Source of the DNA: Fratercula arctica | Lineage: Eukaryota > Chordata > Aves > Charadriiformes > Alcidae | Length of the DNA: 64,000 nt | Direction: 5' to 3' | NCBI GenBank assembly: GCA_947846985.1 | Contig: CANTUZ010000002.1 | Coordinates: 157,663,389-157,727,388 of the forward strand | Program-made: the position numbers and the translations under genes | The notes under the pieces: generated by a model | What the model was told of the DNA's origin: nothing | What the model saw: the letters and a program-made list of their open reading frames with translations, nothing else | The model's database searches: none | Part shown: positions 1 to 13,227 of the stretch, one piece after another | Position numbering within the stretch: position 1 is the stretch's first letter | How the letters are laid out: the number at the start of each line of letters is the position of its first letter

Positions 1-114
1 CCTTCCTGTAGGCCCCCTTCAGATACTGGAAGGCCGCTATAAGGTGTCCCTGGAGCCTTCTCTTCTCCAGGCTGAACAACCCCAACTCTCTCAGCCTGTC
101 CTCACAGCAGAGGC
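1..114 (-). repeat. CR1 LINE fragment, cut by window edge
   Basis: The plus strand reads as the reverse complement of the CR1 ORF2 C-terminal region, including the stretches matching 'ccttctcttctccaggctga' and 'ctctctcagcctgtcctcac'. The element runs on the minus strand. Its 5' truncation lies near position 114, where the match stops abruptly after 'agcagagg'. The 3' tail is outside the window to the left. It looks like the same broad subfamily as the plus-strand copy at 50.6 kb. It is non-functional. Confidence 0.9.
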
Positions 115-2920
115 TTGTTAATTTGTATAAATGACATCTTTATGTTTAGTGACACTAAGGAATTACTGGAAAAGAAATTCTAGACAGTTTTCTTTCTCTT
201 ATTTCAGAGGCTGAAGTATTCTGGTGAGGCTGAGCTATGGAAGGTGGGAACAATTTGAAAACTTTGCAACAGTTTGTCTTAACCAAGACCTTTCCAGTGC
301 AGGGTGAACCAGGCTGCTTCCAGGTCTACACTGTTCATTCATTAACAAAGGGACAGATTGTGTAGGATCTTTCACATGCCAGCAGCAGATATCTGCAGAA
401 CTGAAATGGGAACAAACAATGTGACATGGTATCCTTTTCCATATGTTCAGTTTTGATGAAGTCAGTGGCACAATTCATGTGACTAAAGAACAGTAAGGAA
501 AAGATTAATAGAAGCAAGATCTAGATATCAGGCCATTATATGCCTCCAGTCATCCAATTAAGAAATTCAGCTCTTGAAATGGAGTTGTTTTTATATGCCG
601 GCCACATGGTTTTATGATTGAAACACCCACAGTGCAGAAAACTTTTGTGAGGAGCATGTGGATGCACAGCTGTTTTGGAAATGACTGCAAATAAATAGGT
701 GTCTTAATTCTTTCTACTGTGAATTTTCAAAGAGGTCAGAGCTGCAGTGACAATTTATGGGACAGCAAGGAAAATACTTGACGTTAATAAGAGTGAGAGT
801 GCATTTTCTTAAGCTGTAGAGGAAAAAGTCGTAGAAACTTAGCAGTCAATATATTCTTTCACTGTGCTGAGTAAACAGTAAAAAGAAAATGTAATTTGCT
901 CACAGGCTATTTCATTGTAGAAAAAAATGTGGAAAGGGTATATTTTTATTAACTTATAAATATATGTGCATACATAGGACAATTTAAAGACTGGATTTCA
1001 AATACTGATGAATGTGCAAATGCCATGTATATATTACAATGAAATGAATACATTTGGGAGGGGATGAAAAGTTAACTTACACATTTCCAACAGTTACAGT
1101 CCAACTTTTAATATAAATACAGTACTAATGAGAAAAGCCATTAGATAGTTGTCAGTGCTGATGGTGTCAAGGGGCAAATGTTAGAGGTACCATCTTTAAG
1201 GAGAGGAGCGTCTTTCACCCAGACCCAGACTTATGGTCTGTGCTGACATTTATGCAAAGTGCTGGAGATAACATCGTTAGAAGTGCTGGTTTCCAGATGT
1301 CACTGGAAAGCTCCTTTCAAACGATCTATATTTTATGTGGCTATTGCTGATACATGGAAAGTTTTTAGAAAACTCTGTTTTAGAAATATCCTGGTTCGTC
1401 AGTATTGTCTCCTGAAAGTCTTGTACACCTCCTAAGGCTTTGACAAGCTACTGATGAACTTTAAGCTGTGTTCAGAACATGCTTGTATAGGTGTTTCACT
1501 ATGGGGTATAGAGAAAAGTGTGATCTAGTGCATAGACTGAACAAGTAAGACATGGGGCTCTCCTTGAGTAAAATAAAGTCTAACAGTAAAGAAAGCAATT
1601 CTGACTCATCTAGTGGAGCTGGCCAAAAGGCCGAAAGGGCTTGTCAGTGTTGGTGGGTAGTTCCTTGTTAGTAGTGCTATAGCTACCAACTACCTTCTGC
1701 AGCTGTAATACACACTGCACAAAAGCCTTGTGCCTCCCTAATGGGCTCCTTGTATGATATCCCAGAGCTACCAAATTCTGAATTTCACCTCTAAGTTCAT
1801 GAATGTGAAGGGGGCAGGAGGGTTAAATCTTTTGATGCAAAGTACTGCAGCACCTGATTTTTGGGGGTCTGCTCAGCCACAGGAACATTCAGCATCCAGG
1901 TGAAGTATACTAGGAACACCACACATTGCCTGGGAAGACTCAGACCCCTAATGGGAGAAGGAGAAGGCATTGCTGTCCACTTTCCTCACCCAATAACTCA
2001 ATGGCTGGGGCAGTCATCTAGCTAAAGGGAGATTTGACTCTGCCTGAAGGGGTTTGGAACCACGTTCTCCATTATGCAAGGTAATCAGCTACACAAGTCA
2101 ATTAAATTGTATGTACAACACAAAATAGTGCAGAGCTGGGCAGGAAGTCAAAGATCAGAGCTGGAGAGAAGAATGGCATTCCTATGGAGGGATAAATGTT
2201 GTTGTCTTTCTCCCTACCTGCTGCTGAAACATCTTAACTTTTTTTACAGGAGGGCATGATCTGAGTATAGTGAACCTAGACATCCTTTCTTTTTGCTACT
2301 TTTCACAACCACTGTCCCAGTTTCCACCCCCCCATAAATATGAATAATGCGGTTAGGAAAGATGGTGAGGATGAGGAGCGCAGTTTATTATCCTCTTCCC
2401 CACCAGCGATTCTTGATACCAGCTGCCACTGTGACATTGACACAGTGGGATCAAATATGATGAACCACAAGGTGCCACTTTAACTGTCACTTCAAATTCC
2501 TGGAGTCTTCATACATTTAGTCATGTTTATTTATAAGATACATTTCCTGTTTCTATATTGGCACTGATTTTAAACTGCCTGCAACTAAGCATTGCCTGTC
2601 AGAATGCATCTCTCTCTTCCTAAGTATGTATCATGGTGAATATCATATTCATAACCCAGAAAATGATTCTTTCCAGTCTATGGAACCAAACACCTATTGT
2701 AGTCTCATTTACTCTCCAGCCCAGTCTACAGCCCTGTCTTTTTTCCCTTTTCAATCTAGAAGATATTCCTTCATGTTGCTGTGAGTTGATTTCCAGATTT
2801 CCTTGAGTGGTTTTCAAATCACCTGACCATCTGTTTCAAATTTAAGCATCCCAAAATGCAGTCAATCTAAATACGTAAGATATGTTGTAAATTATGTTCA
2901 GAGCTACCTTTTAACTTATC
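115..2920. other. Unique AT-rich DNA, nothing identified
   Basis: This is AT-rich, CpG-poor sequence with stops in all six frames at the density expected by chance. The open frames (up to 78 codons) have no recognisable domain. I see no RNA gene, repeat family or convincing splice-bounded exon. Confidence 0.6.
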
Positions 2921-2921
2921 T

Positions 2922-2962
2922 GGTTTTTGGGTTTTTTTTGTTAGTTTTGTTTTGTTTTGTTG
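2922..2962. repeat. T-rich low-complexity tract with (TTTTG)n
   Basis: A T/G tract with a run of eight T residues followed by repeated TTTTG/TTTG units. No retrotransposon body adjoins it that would make it a tail. Confidence 0.8.
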
Positions 2963-5900
2963 ATATTAACCGTTCCATATGTAGGGCTATAATTGACTTT
3001 AAAACCTGTAACCACTTTATTATCCGGAAGAAAAAACTCAGTGTTGAAATAATGTAGATGAGGGCAACGAACAAATCAATGCCTGAAGTAGACTCACAGA
3101 CAGAGTAAGTCCAGGGGGATCAATTAATAGTTCCTTACTCAGAATGGGTGAGATTGGTAACTGTGATATTCCAGATAGAGCTGTATCACATGGGGGGTGA
3201 TAAACAACAAACCATTTCCATATTCCATAAGTAGATCAGTTCAGAAGAAGGAACAAACCTTAACCTGGTGTTTGGGAGTAGGTTAGCTTCTGTTAGGCGT
3301 GTTATATATGAATTGGGATCTGTGTTGAGCCCAGACCAGATGATCTTATGACCCTTCCAGAACTTCCTGTCTAGGACATTGTAGGTTTAGAACTCTGAGG
3401 TCTTCAGTGATCAGAATATATATTGCTTTTCACACAAAATGCATAAGTTCAGCTTGGTTTTAAATGAACAGGTTTCAACAGAACAAAAGTCAGAATAGAT
3501 ATTTCTTCTGCCATAGAAGTGCAATGTATGGATTGACTGGGCCACTGAAAGCAGGAGAAACAGATAGAAGCTTTTCACTGCAAAAGAAAGTACAGGAAGA
3601 AAATTTTCTCTGCTGTCTCAACAGACGTCTGGGAAGAGAATGAAGGCACTAGTCTCCACAGCAGTTAATCTGGGGCCTTGCACAGAACCTAAAATTTACT
3701 TTGTATAGCTAACAGAGAACATCAGACCTATGTGAGGCTATCATTAAGTGTCTCTTGGCTCCAGAGCAGACTTATCTAATGAGCATTCAGACCAAAGCAA
3801 CACAATTTCAAAAGCATTTATTGTTTTCTGTGAAGCCTGAGCTTTGCTGCACACAACCGTTTGTGTGCAGGACTGATGAATACGAACTGCGCTTAAGGAT
3901 CCACGGGGATCCAATGAGTGCCAAGTCAGCAGAGAAAGACCTGCTGAGCGCATTTGCTCTGTAACCACCATTAAGAAAATACAGCTGCATGAGGTGCCAG
4001 TCCAAAACAGCAATGGCTTCCTCTAACAGCTTAGATGATGCTTTTAAGATGAACTGAAGTTTGTCTTCTAATAAAATGGGTCCTGATTTTCAGTTTTTTA
4101 TATTTTTGCTGGAAAACATGTCGGTCTTGATTCTACTCTAGTCTAATCTTTCATGTTTTTCTTTTTTTTTTTTCCTGTTCCAGCAATGTGCCAAAAATGC
4201 CCTGTTCATATTTCCTATTTTTCTCTCTTTGTCCACTGCAGTGCTTGGTATCCTTGCCATATTGACTGGTAGGATCAGTGCCCTGTCTGATACAAGTCTT
4301 GCTATAGCCTGCATACCATATTCTCCCATGACACGGAATATTTGGCTTGTCAGCATCAGAATAGAGGTGCCAAAGGCATCAGAATCTGCAAGGGACAACA
4401 GGATCGGAGCATCCTTCTGCATGGGAATGGAATGAAAAGAACAGGTACCTCTTCCTTGTGCTATCACAGCTCAAAGAGTAAGTGTGTACTGTGACCCTGA
4501 CCTCACTGCAAGTCCACAGAAAACTCCCGTGTGTTTTAACAGGAACTTAAGATTCTGTGTTAAGAAGTTGTCTGACGGTCTTCAAAAGTATTAGTGAGCC
4601 AGTGCATTCACAAAGAGACTTTTAAATGCTCTTTATATTTATCTGCATTTCATGTGATTTGCTACAAGTATATGACTTAGCACTTTTTACACGACTCACC
4701 TCCTCACAATGCCAGAGGAAGGTTTGGTTTAATTATTATAGATGCTTAGGATTAAGTAGGTAGTGTAGACCTAAAACTCATAGGACTCAGACTACTAATT
4801 TCTGCAAGGTGAAACCGTGGGACGTATTTTATCTTTCCCTGGGTCATTAATGTGTTCTTCAACCCTATGTACTGGCATCGTAGTGAAATGATTCTTATCA
4901 GCAGCACTTCAAGATGCAAGACAAACATGTCAAAACTTTACCATTAAATAAGCTGTGGTATTTCAATCTTAGTTTCATTTGGTATTAAGTTGCAGTTCAC
5001 TCAGCCCAGTCTCTATGGACGTATATAAATACATTGGTTTCCTCTGCCTTGACAAGTCTTTGAGGTCCTCATTCCCTCTTCAAAGCTCTGCCAGGTCCCT
5101 TCAGCACTCACCCACTGCTCTCTGGGCAAGAGTTTACATGCGCTGAAGTTGATTCCCAGCAATACATGTGGAGGTTGGCTACCTTACCCATAAAAGCTGG
5201 TTGTTGAGACAGACCAAACAGGAAAGAGAGCTATTAGCTTGCCCTGAATCTCCTCCCTCTGTGTGGAGCTAACTGAACTTTCTCTCTCTTATGGATATGC
5301 TGATCTTCGAAAAGAATGGCTGATCAGGAAAGAACTGGAACTGGAATATCTTTGTAACTTGACTCCTTTGGCAAGGAAATTTGGAATTGGCTACTGGATT
5401 CAGGAGTTGTTGCTAGTAGAGGAGAGGGAACCATTAGACAGACAGCTGGACAGAGAGAGAGACAGATGGAGAAACTGTGATCCTTGGGCAAGCAAGTCAA
5501 AATTTTACATTAGTTTTATTTTTTATAAAAATTTCTTTAGCAAGAATTGCACTTCCCTGATGCTTTTCATTTGTTAATAATAATACCAGCCAGCAAAACA
5601 TTCCAGGGTTTCATGGATGGATGGAGATCTCAATACACTCTGCATGGGTTGAATGAAGCAGAACAGAAATTGGCAAAAACAGGGTTATTATCTTTGTTAT
5701 TTAATGTTCATAATAGCGTGATACTCAGAGACTCTAACCAAGTTTATACTGCAGTAGTTTTTCAGCTTAGTCCTTTTTTAGCAAGTTTAAGCTCTGCAGT
5801 CCTGATCCTACTGTCTAAGCATGGCTCTGAAAAGTCTGTGATTTAAAGAAAGTTTAAGGCAAGAAATGAAGATTAAATCAAGAACACAGCTTTCAGCCTG

Positions 5901-7551
5901 TTTCAGTTTGAGGCTTTCCGGGTGTAAGTATACAGGCAATTCATCACATGAATTAACATGACTTTGACATTGGTGGGAGGCCACTGGCAGTAAGTTTGAA
6001 GCCAGTCTTCCAAGGATCTTAGAAAGGAGCAGAAGGAGACGAATATGTAGGAAATATTTTTGGGAATTCTCCAGTTCTCTAAAGTAAGAGAAGAGAGAAG
6101 GTGGCACATTGTGGGAGCTAGTTGTGTGCCAGAGGAGAATGGTTCTGTTCTGTAGGACATGAAATATCTCCTTTGGGTAGCTGCATCTCAGCCCTCAATG
6201 TACCTACATCAAGGATGCCAAGTTAGTTTTAACAGCTAAAACTGCTTTAAATGTCCCATAAAAGGGACAATTCCACACAAACCAGGCATGTAAGGAGTAT
6301 AATTTGAGTTGGTTTACTATTTAGGAACTTAAATAAAGGGAAACAGAAGCTTGTGCATGTCAGTGAAGAGCAAGTCCAAGCCAACAATCTTTGTTTGTTT
6401 TTCTCTGATCCTATTGCTTGAAGACCTCTTCCAAACCCATCAAAATCATGGCCCACAGAGCATGGATTTTTATGGTGTTTCTGCATTAGACACCTTCCTA
6501 ATTACAGCTTCTTGACCATATTGATGCTTCCTGAAAAATTTATGTGTAAATCTTAGGAATGACATATTCTTCATTCTGGCATATTTCTGAAGACATTTGT
6601 CTTCTGAAAACAATTTTAGATTTGAGTTACAGTTTAGGGGAGAAATGTTCTTCAGTAAGAAAAACAACTTCAAAACAATGTTTTGTTTATATTCAGTCCT
6701 TTCTTCATGAGATTCACTTGTGCTTGTTTAACTTTCATTTCTTGCAGACTCAATTTCAAAGAACAATGATAGCTTCCTATTTAGAGTGAATTCCAAAGGG
6801 TAGTGGAGGGGTGGCGAAGAGATCTGGGCTGAGGAGAAGAGTTCTGCCTTCCTGACTTTTTAACTCAGTAAATTGAAAAACTTCTATTGTTTTTGTCATC
6901 TTTTAAATGAAACTGGAGCTGCCAAGTTTTTATTTCAGTGAAGGACTAAACAACACTGAATTCATGCTTGAAAAAGTGTTTCTACTGTACTTTGAACCAC
7001 TTATTCCTTTTTATTTTCCCATAGGAGAGCAGATAAAATACTTGGTGCTAGCATTCCTTATGTGTATCCTCCTCTCTGTTTTGAAAGTTTAACGTTCCAT
7101 TTTGATGTTTCATAACACTTTAAGCACACATAGACCTTTCTTTCTAGATTGGACTCCTTTCTAGACGATAGAATACATAGTCTCATTTTTTGAAGTTTAT
7201 GCAAGAGCTGCTTCATATGAGAAGTTGTTTTGGGAAATGCTTAGGGACACACACAGCTGTCACTGTGGCATTTTCTCATCTTAATTCTATTGTTCTCTAG
7301 ATATTCTCCATGAGTTCAGACATCATTTTTGCAGTCATGTTCTCTTCATAAAATTTGACAGCCAGGATAGACTGAGGTCAGAATACGGGTGCTAAGATTA
7401 ATGTATCTACTATCAATCTGTATTAGAAAGTAAATGGAAATATTTTCATATATTCTGACCTTCTGCAGGTCTTGTTAATTTTGTTTTTTGGTCAACTTTT
7501 CTTTTCTTGTGTAACTTAGCTTGCAGTGTAAGCACATTGCTGGCTACTCAC
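2963..7551. other. Unique DNA with short ORFs of doubtful meaning
   Basis: This stretch holds no recognised repeat apart from a 12-nt poly-T at 4162-4173. Open frames of about 100 codons occur at 4138-4467 (-), 5263-5577 (+) and 5808-6107 (-). I recognise none of their products. Around 4.24-4.44 kb both strands show splice-acceptor-like tracts, described under findings. A perfect 10-bp-arm hairpin lies at 3847-3870. I make no gene call here. Confidence 0.5.
3847..3870. other. Perfect inverted repeat (10-bp arms)
   Basis: The arms ctgcacacaa (3847-3856) and ttgtgtgcag (3861-3870) are exact reverse complements separated by ccgt. Twenty-seven bases downstream, two GGATCC hexamers flank ACGG (3897-3912). 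Such a short hairpin can arise by chance. It is shorter than a normal microRNA precursor stem and I see no extension of the pairing beyond the arms. Confidence 0.7.
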
Positions 7552-7811
7552 CCAAGTACATATGGTTTTGCTAGCACAGTCTGCTGTCCTTGGGCTGGAA
7601 TATACCTTTGGCATGGATGAAGGAGTTTTCCTCAGTAACAGTGTTTGAGGAGTTCCAGAATCTCCTACTATGAATACGCATTTACTTCCACCAGCATGTC
7701 TTCCATCACGGTAAGACCAAATGATCTGTAGTCTCCAATATCCATTAAAGGAGTGGTCCTTTTGACCACTACTTTTTATAGGCAGTTTTAAAACCTTTAC
7801 AACTCCGGCTA
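7552..7811 (-). CDS. Candidate internal coding exon, gene unknown
   Basis: On the minus strand a 260-nt segment is open throughout in one frame (2 nt plus 86 codons, ending on a complete TGG codon). It is bounded by a good acceptor (a T-rich tract ending ..atttctag, with a ctgat branch-point-like motif about 30 nt upstream) and a near-consensus donor (TGG|GTGAGT). The peptide is of mixed composition. It contains the stretch NGYWRLQIIWSYRDGRH and, further on, CVFIVGDSG, and it has four cysteines, two of them close to the end (TADCASKTICTW). I cannot assign it to any family. Against a gene: no partner exon is recognised nearby, and an open frame of about 105 codons with fortuitous splice motifs can occur by chance in 64 kb. 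It could be an exon of a minus-strand gene whose other exons lie elsewhere, a decayed exon, or coincidence. Confidence 0.27.
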
Positions 7812-8042
7812 CTAGAAATTGAAATGCCAACAAAAATATTATCAGAAATTAAAAACAGAAATTAGTTTTTTTAAGACCTGCTTTCATGCCCAGTTTTTAT
7901 TTTATGACAAGAATGTGCTGCCTTTTTTATTTAGTCTATGAAACTGTTTTTGATAGTGTGTCAGCTTTTGGTACTTGAAGTTACACTTAAAAATAGGAAC
8001 TTTTAAATGAAAAAAATGTGTTAGAATAAAAATAGAAGTTTA
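7812..8042. other. AT-rich spacer
   Basis: Nothing identified. If the neighbouring exon candidate is real, the first about 40 bases are its upstream intron, with the T-rich tract on the minus strand. Confidence 0.5.
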
Positions 8043-8115
8043 TTTTTTTTTTTTTTCCCCCGGAAAGTAGCATCTATGATTAGACTGCATGTAAGGCAAA
8101 AAAAAAAAAAAAAAA
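8043..8115. repeat. Poly-T and poly-A tracts facing each other
   Basis: A run of about 14 T at 8043-8056 is followed about 40 bases later by a run of 18 A at 8098-8115. The two tracts can pair as a long T:A stem around a roughly 41-nt loop. No retrotransposed body is visible between or beside them. Confidence 0.8.
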
Positions 8116-11100
8116 GCCATTAACTGTTCTTAAATACATATCCTCAGAAATGCAAATATCAGATTTTTTTATTTCTATATTTATCAGTTTGTAGTTGTAA
8201 CTATCCAATGTTCATATAAAGACTAAGACGCCAGTATCAGTTGGACTGTGTATTTAAACACCGCAATAGCAATATGTAGCACACCAAACAAATAACTTCC
8301 TAAAAGTGCAAGAGGGTTTTAAAAAACAAGGAAAAGGCTGTGCACGGGGTCAAATAACTTAACCTCAGACACACAAGAAGTCTATGTCACAGCTGTCAGT
8401 CAGGCCTGGTTCTGCATGCCAATCGTGTCCTTCACTCATAGCACTTTCGGGCTACATTCATACCAGTCATTACACATTCAAATAAATGCAGAGTGAAGTC
8501 CCATATATATATTCGATTCTCACATTGCATATTCAGAGAAACACACGTTTATTATTAATGTTGATAATGAGATATTAAGCTGTCACAGGGGATTGTGACG
8601 AGCAGCATCAAGGCAAGTCTATTGCTAGCATCCACAGTGGAATTTCTGCCAAGGAAATGTAATGAGGAAGATTGGGGAAAAAAAGAAAAGAAGCAACAGC
8701 ACATGGTAGTGTGAGGGGTGTGTGGGCAGGGAACACTATCTTGGGAGATCAACAGTTCTGCTTGTAGAGATGCGAAGTTTAGCCTGTCATTTATTTTTTT
8801 TGGTAGATTTCCTTTTGAAATGAGTATCATGCTCATTACAGGTGCCAAACTGACAGCCCTTAAGATTGAAGTTCCCTCTTACAAAATCAGGTGTAGCAAG
8901 CAGCAGTAACAGAAGCTTTTTCACACATGCCTGTCAGTAAGTCTCCACCTTGGCCAGGCAAGGATGAAAAAATAGTTAAAATTCATCTTTACTCTCTATA
9001 CTTTGCCTGGTAGCAAGGGGACTTTTACTGACACTTGTGTGGTTTCTACTTTGACTTTGGAAATTAATTGGGATCAACACATTTGTCTTAGGTCACTCAC
9101 AAGCCCTAAAGAGGAGTAACATTTGATTGCCTTTATCTTATCTGCTTATTGATAAGTGACTCCATCTTCAACACTAACTGTGTACCACTATCATTTACTA
9201 GGTAGTAATTAAGTTTCTAAGGGTCTTAAATGCCCTGTATGGAAACACCTTACAGAAAAAAACTGAATGAAACAAACTTATTGTAGGCCCAAATACATTC
9301 CAGTGAATATACCACAGTCCATGTAACTTTGCTTTCCCGTCCCCTAATACTCTTTTTTTCTCTTGCTGCTTCTCAAAATATTCCAGCCCCTAAATTCCAT
9401 GAAAACTTTCTGCTAAGCTCCTGCTGATTTGCCTTTCTGTGGGGCAGCTGAATTGTCTGATTTTCAGATGTAGTTTGTTCAGTTCATAATAGAAAACAAA
9501 TCAGCAGAAAACCTCCAAAACTCCTTTATTTCTTACCTCTGCTCTGTGGAAGCATCAATTCTATCCAGTCTATTGCTGATGGATGTTTGTCTAAGACATT
9601 GTCAAAAGCTTCCAAAGAATGAAGTGTCCTTATTGCAAGAATGACCTTCCATAAAACATTGTACCATCTGATATAGCCATCTGATATAGTGGACTAGGCA
9701 AGACAGGGAGCCTTAATGGTGTGAGTGCTATCAAATAATTTGCCAACTAAACTATTCAAAATTAGTTAAAATAGTTCCTCCTGCTTTACTAAAACTGAGT
9801 TTGTCAGTCCCCTAAGAAAATTAACTTCCAACTTTCAGTTATGTTTCATTGGACCTTTGTCTACATGAGTACCTATTACCCTAGTTTAAATCTTTGCTTG
9901 TCCCACAAATATATGAAAACATAGCAGCATGTGAAGACACAGGCTGACACTAGACACTGGTTAGACTCCAGAAAGAATCAGGAGTGAGGATAGTGATGAT
10001 CTTTTAAATTACCTAGTTAACACTTGTAAAATGGGAACATGATATTTATTCATTTGTCATCTCTGCCTCATCCATCAAGTGTGTGCTGCACTCTGAAAGA
10101 AACTTAGATGGACCCAGCTTGGCACTGGAAGGGACTTTTGGCCATAGTGGGTCTCAAAGCTAAGGATGTGATTTCTCTGCTTCATGGGACCTGGAGGTCA
10201 ATAATGGCCTTATTGAAATTCAAGCAGTTATTCCAGATGAAATCTGCCTTTCCCTGTCCTGTGAATTACTGTTCTTTATTCTGTGCCAGTGACACTTAAC
10301 TTCTGTAGCCTCCTAGGACAGAAATCCCAAATAGAGGAAAGCACACAGGCTCTCATTGACCACAAATCTCTTCCAAGCCACAATCTCTTCCACTGCTTCA
10401 ATAAATTACAGCAGCAACAAATGTTGCCTGTTCTCCTCTAGAAACCAACATTGGCAGAAACTGGGTTGTTAGCAAATCCACAGAACACAAATCTGGACAA
10501 CAGGAGCATTCCTGGAACAGGTCCAGACCACGGAGCAACCAAATGCCAAGATTCAGAGCTGGCTGTCTCAGTACAAAACTAATTTCTTCATACAGGCTTT
10601 ACCACAAAATAGTTGAATTCAGTGACAACCACTTGATAGCCACCCGAGAGAACCTGTGTGGAGGTATGGATGATGGAAGGGGAGGATCAGAATGTGGAGG
10701 GGCTCTGTGGGCAGTGTTAAATGTTCCTTCTGATTATGACATTGTAAATGTGGCCAGATTGGAAATGGTGATATGGGAACAGGTACTTGACAGGCACTCT
10801 GCCTTGTAGTTCTTTATGCTTTTCTGGTCAGAGAAAATGCTAAATTTACGTTTTGAAATGTACACAGAGATTTCTCTGGAATAAATATCTTGTGCTTGTA
10901 TGTTACATACTCAAATAAAAGAAAAAAAGAAGTAAAATACAAAATTGTCAACCCCCAATCCTCTTCCTAAACTCTCATTGTGATGTATTGCCCTGGGAAA
11001 GCCTGCCAGACTGTTTAACACCTTTATTGCTTGATCCCGGGAGCTCAATTTGTTATTTAAGGATTCCTTCTCCTGTCACTGGTCATGACCACGTATCTGC

Positions 11101-12056
11101 TTATATTATTCCTAGCAGGTTCTCCAGCACACATTAGTTCAAAAATCAATCACTTCCTAGATCCATCATTTCTGTCCCGCTTTTGGGCTACACGTCTCAA
11201 GTGCTAATCTGCTGGTGGCGGTCTAATGCTGATTGCAGTAGTACCTGCTTTTGCCACATGAGATAAGAAAGGTTTGCCTCATGTTTCTTCAGCCAGAGTA
11301 CTTTAATAAATAGATGGTATGGATGAATAAATACATATATCTCTCCAACAGTACTGAAGTTCCCTGTTGTACATTTATTTATGTTCTGTAAATTTTCACA
11401 TGGTTTCATCATTCCTCTGGGAAGGCGGTTCTGCAAAACATCAATTCATCAGAATTTGATTGAATTACCCTCATTTTATACTACCGTGAGCTTAATTTCA
11501 TCCTATTACTTATACTTTCAAGTGATATTCTAAATCATTCTCATCTCCGTGTTGCTTATTCCCCTCCATATTGCATATTCAGCCAAGATACAAATTTTTA
11601 ATTTTATTCATCCTTTTTATTGTTCATTTATTTCTCAAAGTTTTTAACATATGCTTTTGGATAATTATTTTGACGATATTTTTTTCACACTTAACTGTGA
11701 AGTCATATCCCAGAAGTATGGAGAGCGATGTTTACCTAAGCACTGGGCTATTTTTCTGCCACATCTCATTGCAAGGTCCTTTACAGTTCTTGTCATCTTT
11801 CTTAGAATTGGACTTTCCAAGTTATTCTTTTTTCACACAGTATTGAATACTTATCTTACTGATTTTTCGAATTTGCATTTCCTGTTTTGTTCCATTTTCC
11901 TAACCATGTTTTCCAAATCTCTTCATTCAAGTAATTTTGATACATTTTCCCATTTTCTCTGATGTTCACAGCTCATTTACTGTGAAGTGCTAAGTTTTGT
12001 AAACATAAATGAAAGGAAGGCCTTACCTTAAAGGAGATGTATTGTAGGTTCATAAC
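8116..12056. other. Unique AT-rich DNA
   Basis: No recognised gene or interspersed repeat. A 13-bp perfect tandem duplication is at 9664-9689. An ORF at 10543-10809 (+) contains a short segment (about 10593-10663) with splice-like ends. It is too short and unrecognised to call. Confidence 0.55.
9664..9689. repeat. Perfect 13-bp tandem duplication
   Basis: The unit ccatctgatatag occurs twice without a gap (9664-9676 and 9677-9689). It looks like a simple slippage duplication. Confidence 0.85.
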
Positions 12057-12075
12057 AAAAAAAAAAAAAAAAAAT
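12057..12075. repeat. Poly-A tract (19 A)
   Basis: Homopolymer run. I recognise no retrocopy upstream of it. Confidence 0.85.
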
Positions 12076-13227
12076 CTGGAAGAAAAATACTCAAATAGGG
12101 GAAGAGAAGTTAGCAGTCAAGACAGATGAGTGTGGGTCATATATTCTGTTATTTAAAGTTATTCCTTATTTCACATCCTCAGTTGGAATTGAAGATGCAG
12201 CTGAGACTTTTTACAGTTTACTGTTTAAAGGATTAAAGGTTGATCAGTTGTGATTGTAAGGTTGGCTGTGCACTAGTTTAGATCACAGGAATACTCAATT
12301 CTTAGGAGATTAAATATTCATTTTTGTGCTGCCTCGTTGCGGGCCCTCTGATGTGATCAAAAACACAGCATGGGCAACAACTATAAGATCCTACAAGACC
12401 CTAACATGGGGAATGGGTCTGAGAGGCACTTCGGGGAAGAGTTACATCATTGTGACCTTCCAAGGAAGTAGAAGAAGGGTGGAAGGGGAGGGGAAAGCTC
12501 TCATAGTCTGAAACAATCCTTTAGGACAGCTTAAGCTAAATTGGAACATCTCTAACCTTCATATAAAACCAAATTAGGAAAACTAAGATGGAATAATAAT
12601 CTTTTCTGTTCACTTTTACAGTGTTTGGAATTTTTTTTAAGAACTTGCAAAGAGAGTAGCTAATATTTTGAGGATATGTGTCTTTATTTCTTTTTAAGAA
12701 ATGTATGTATTTTAATATCCTAAACACAACAAAAAGCCTGTTATTTTTCTTTCAAAGACACAGTCTATGCCAAAGCAAATCCTTCAACAAAAAAAAGTTT
12801 TCCTTAACTGACCTCTGCTGGAGCTGTTTTGTTTTTGTCCTAAAAGAGACTCCGGCAAGGACAATGCAGGTTCCAGATTTACTGCAATGTAAATTTCAGT
12901 AAATTTGTGATTCTTGCTCATTCCGTGGCTCTCAACTGGCTATCCATTATTTATTGCAGCACAATGTGTACCTAGATGACCCTGAACAATAGGTGACACC
13001 TACGAAACAAAGCAGGATGTCTGCTCAGATGATTTTATACCCTTAGTGCATTACCTTAGAAAATTATAGAAAACAGCAGAGATCTCACCACTATCACTGT
13101 ACTGAGCCCAGCAGCTCTTTTTGGGTAAGGTGTATTTTACAGAGTTGCTGCACTCCCAGGATAGTTTTTCTGGCTAATGAGATGTGCTCTACAGGAAAGC
13201 AGCTGCTGTAGTCTTTGCCACACTCAT
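12076..13227. other. Unique DNA, nothing identified
   Basis: Short frames only, with no recognised motif, RNA gene or repeat. Confidence 0.55.

Noticed and set aside
10593..10663. 71-nt segment with acceptor (ttcttcatacag) and donor (GAG|GTATGG) as a micro-exon
   Set aside because: Too short to judge, peptide unrecognised, and similar chance pairs are expected in 64 kb.
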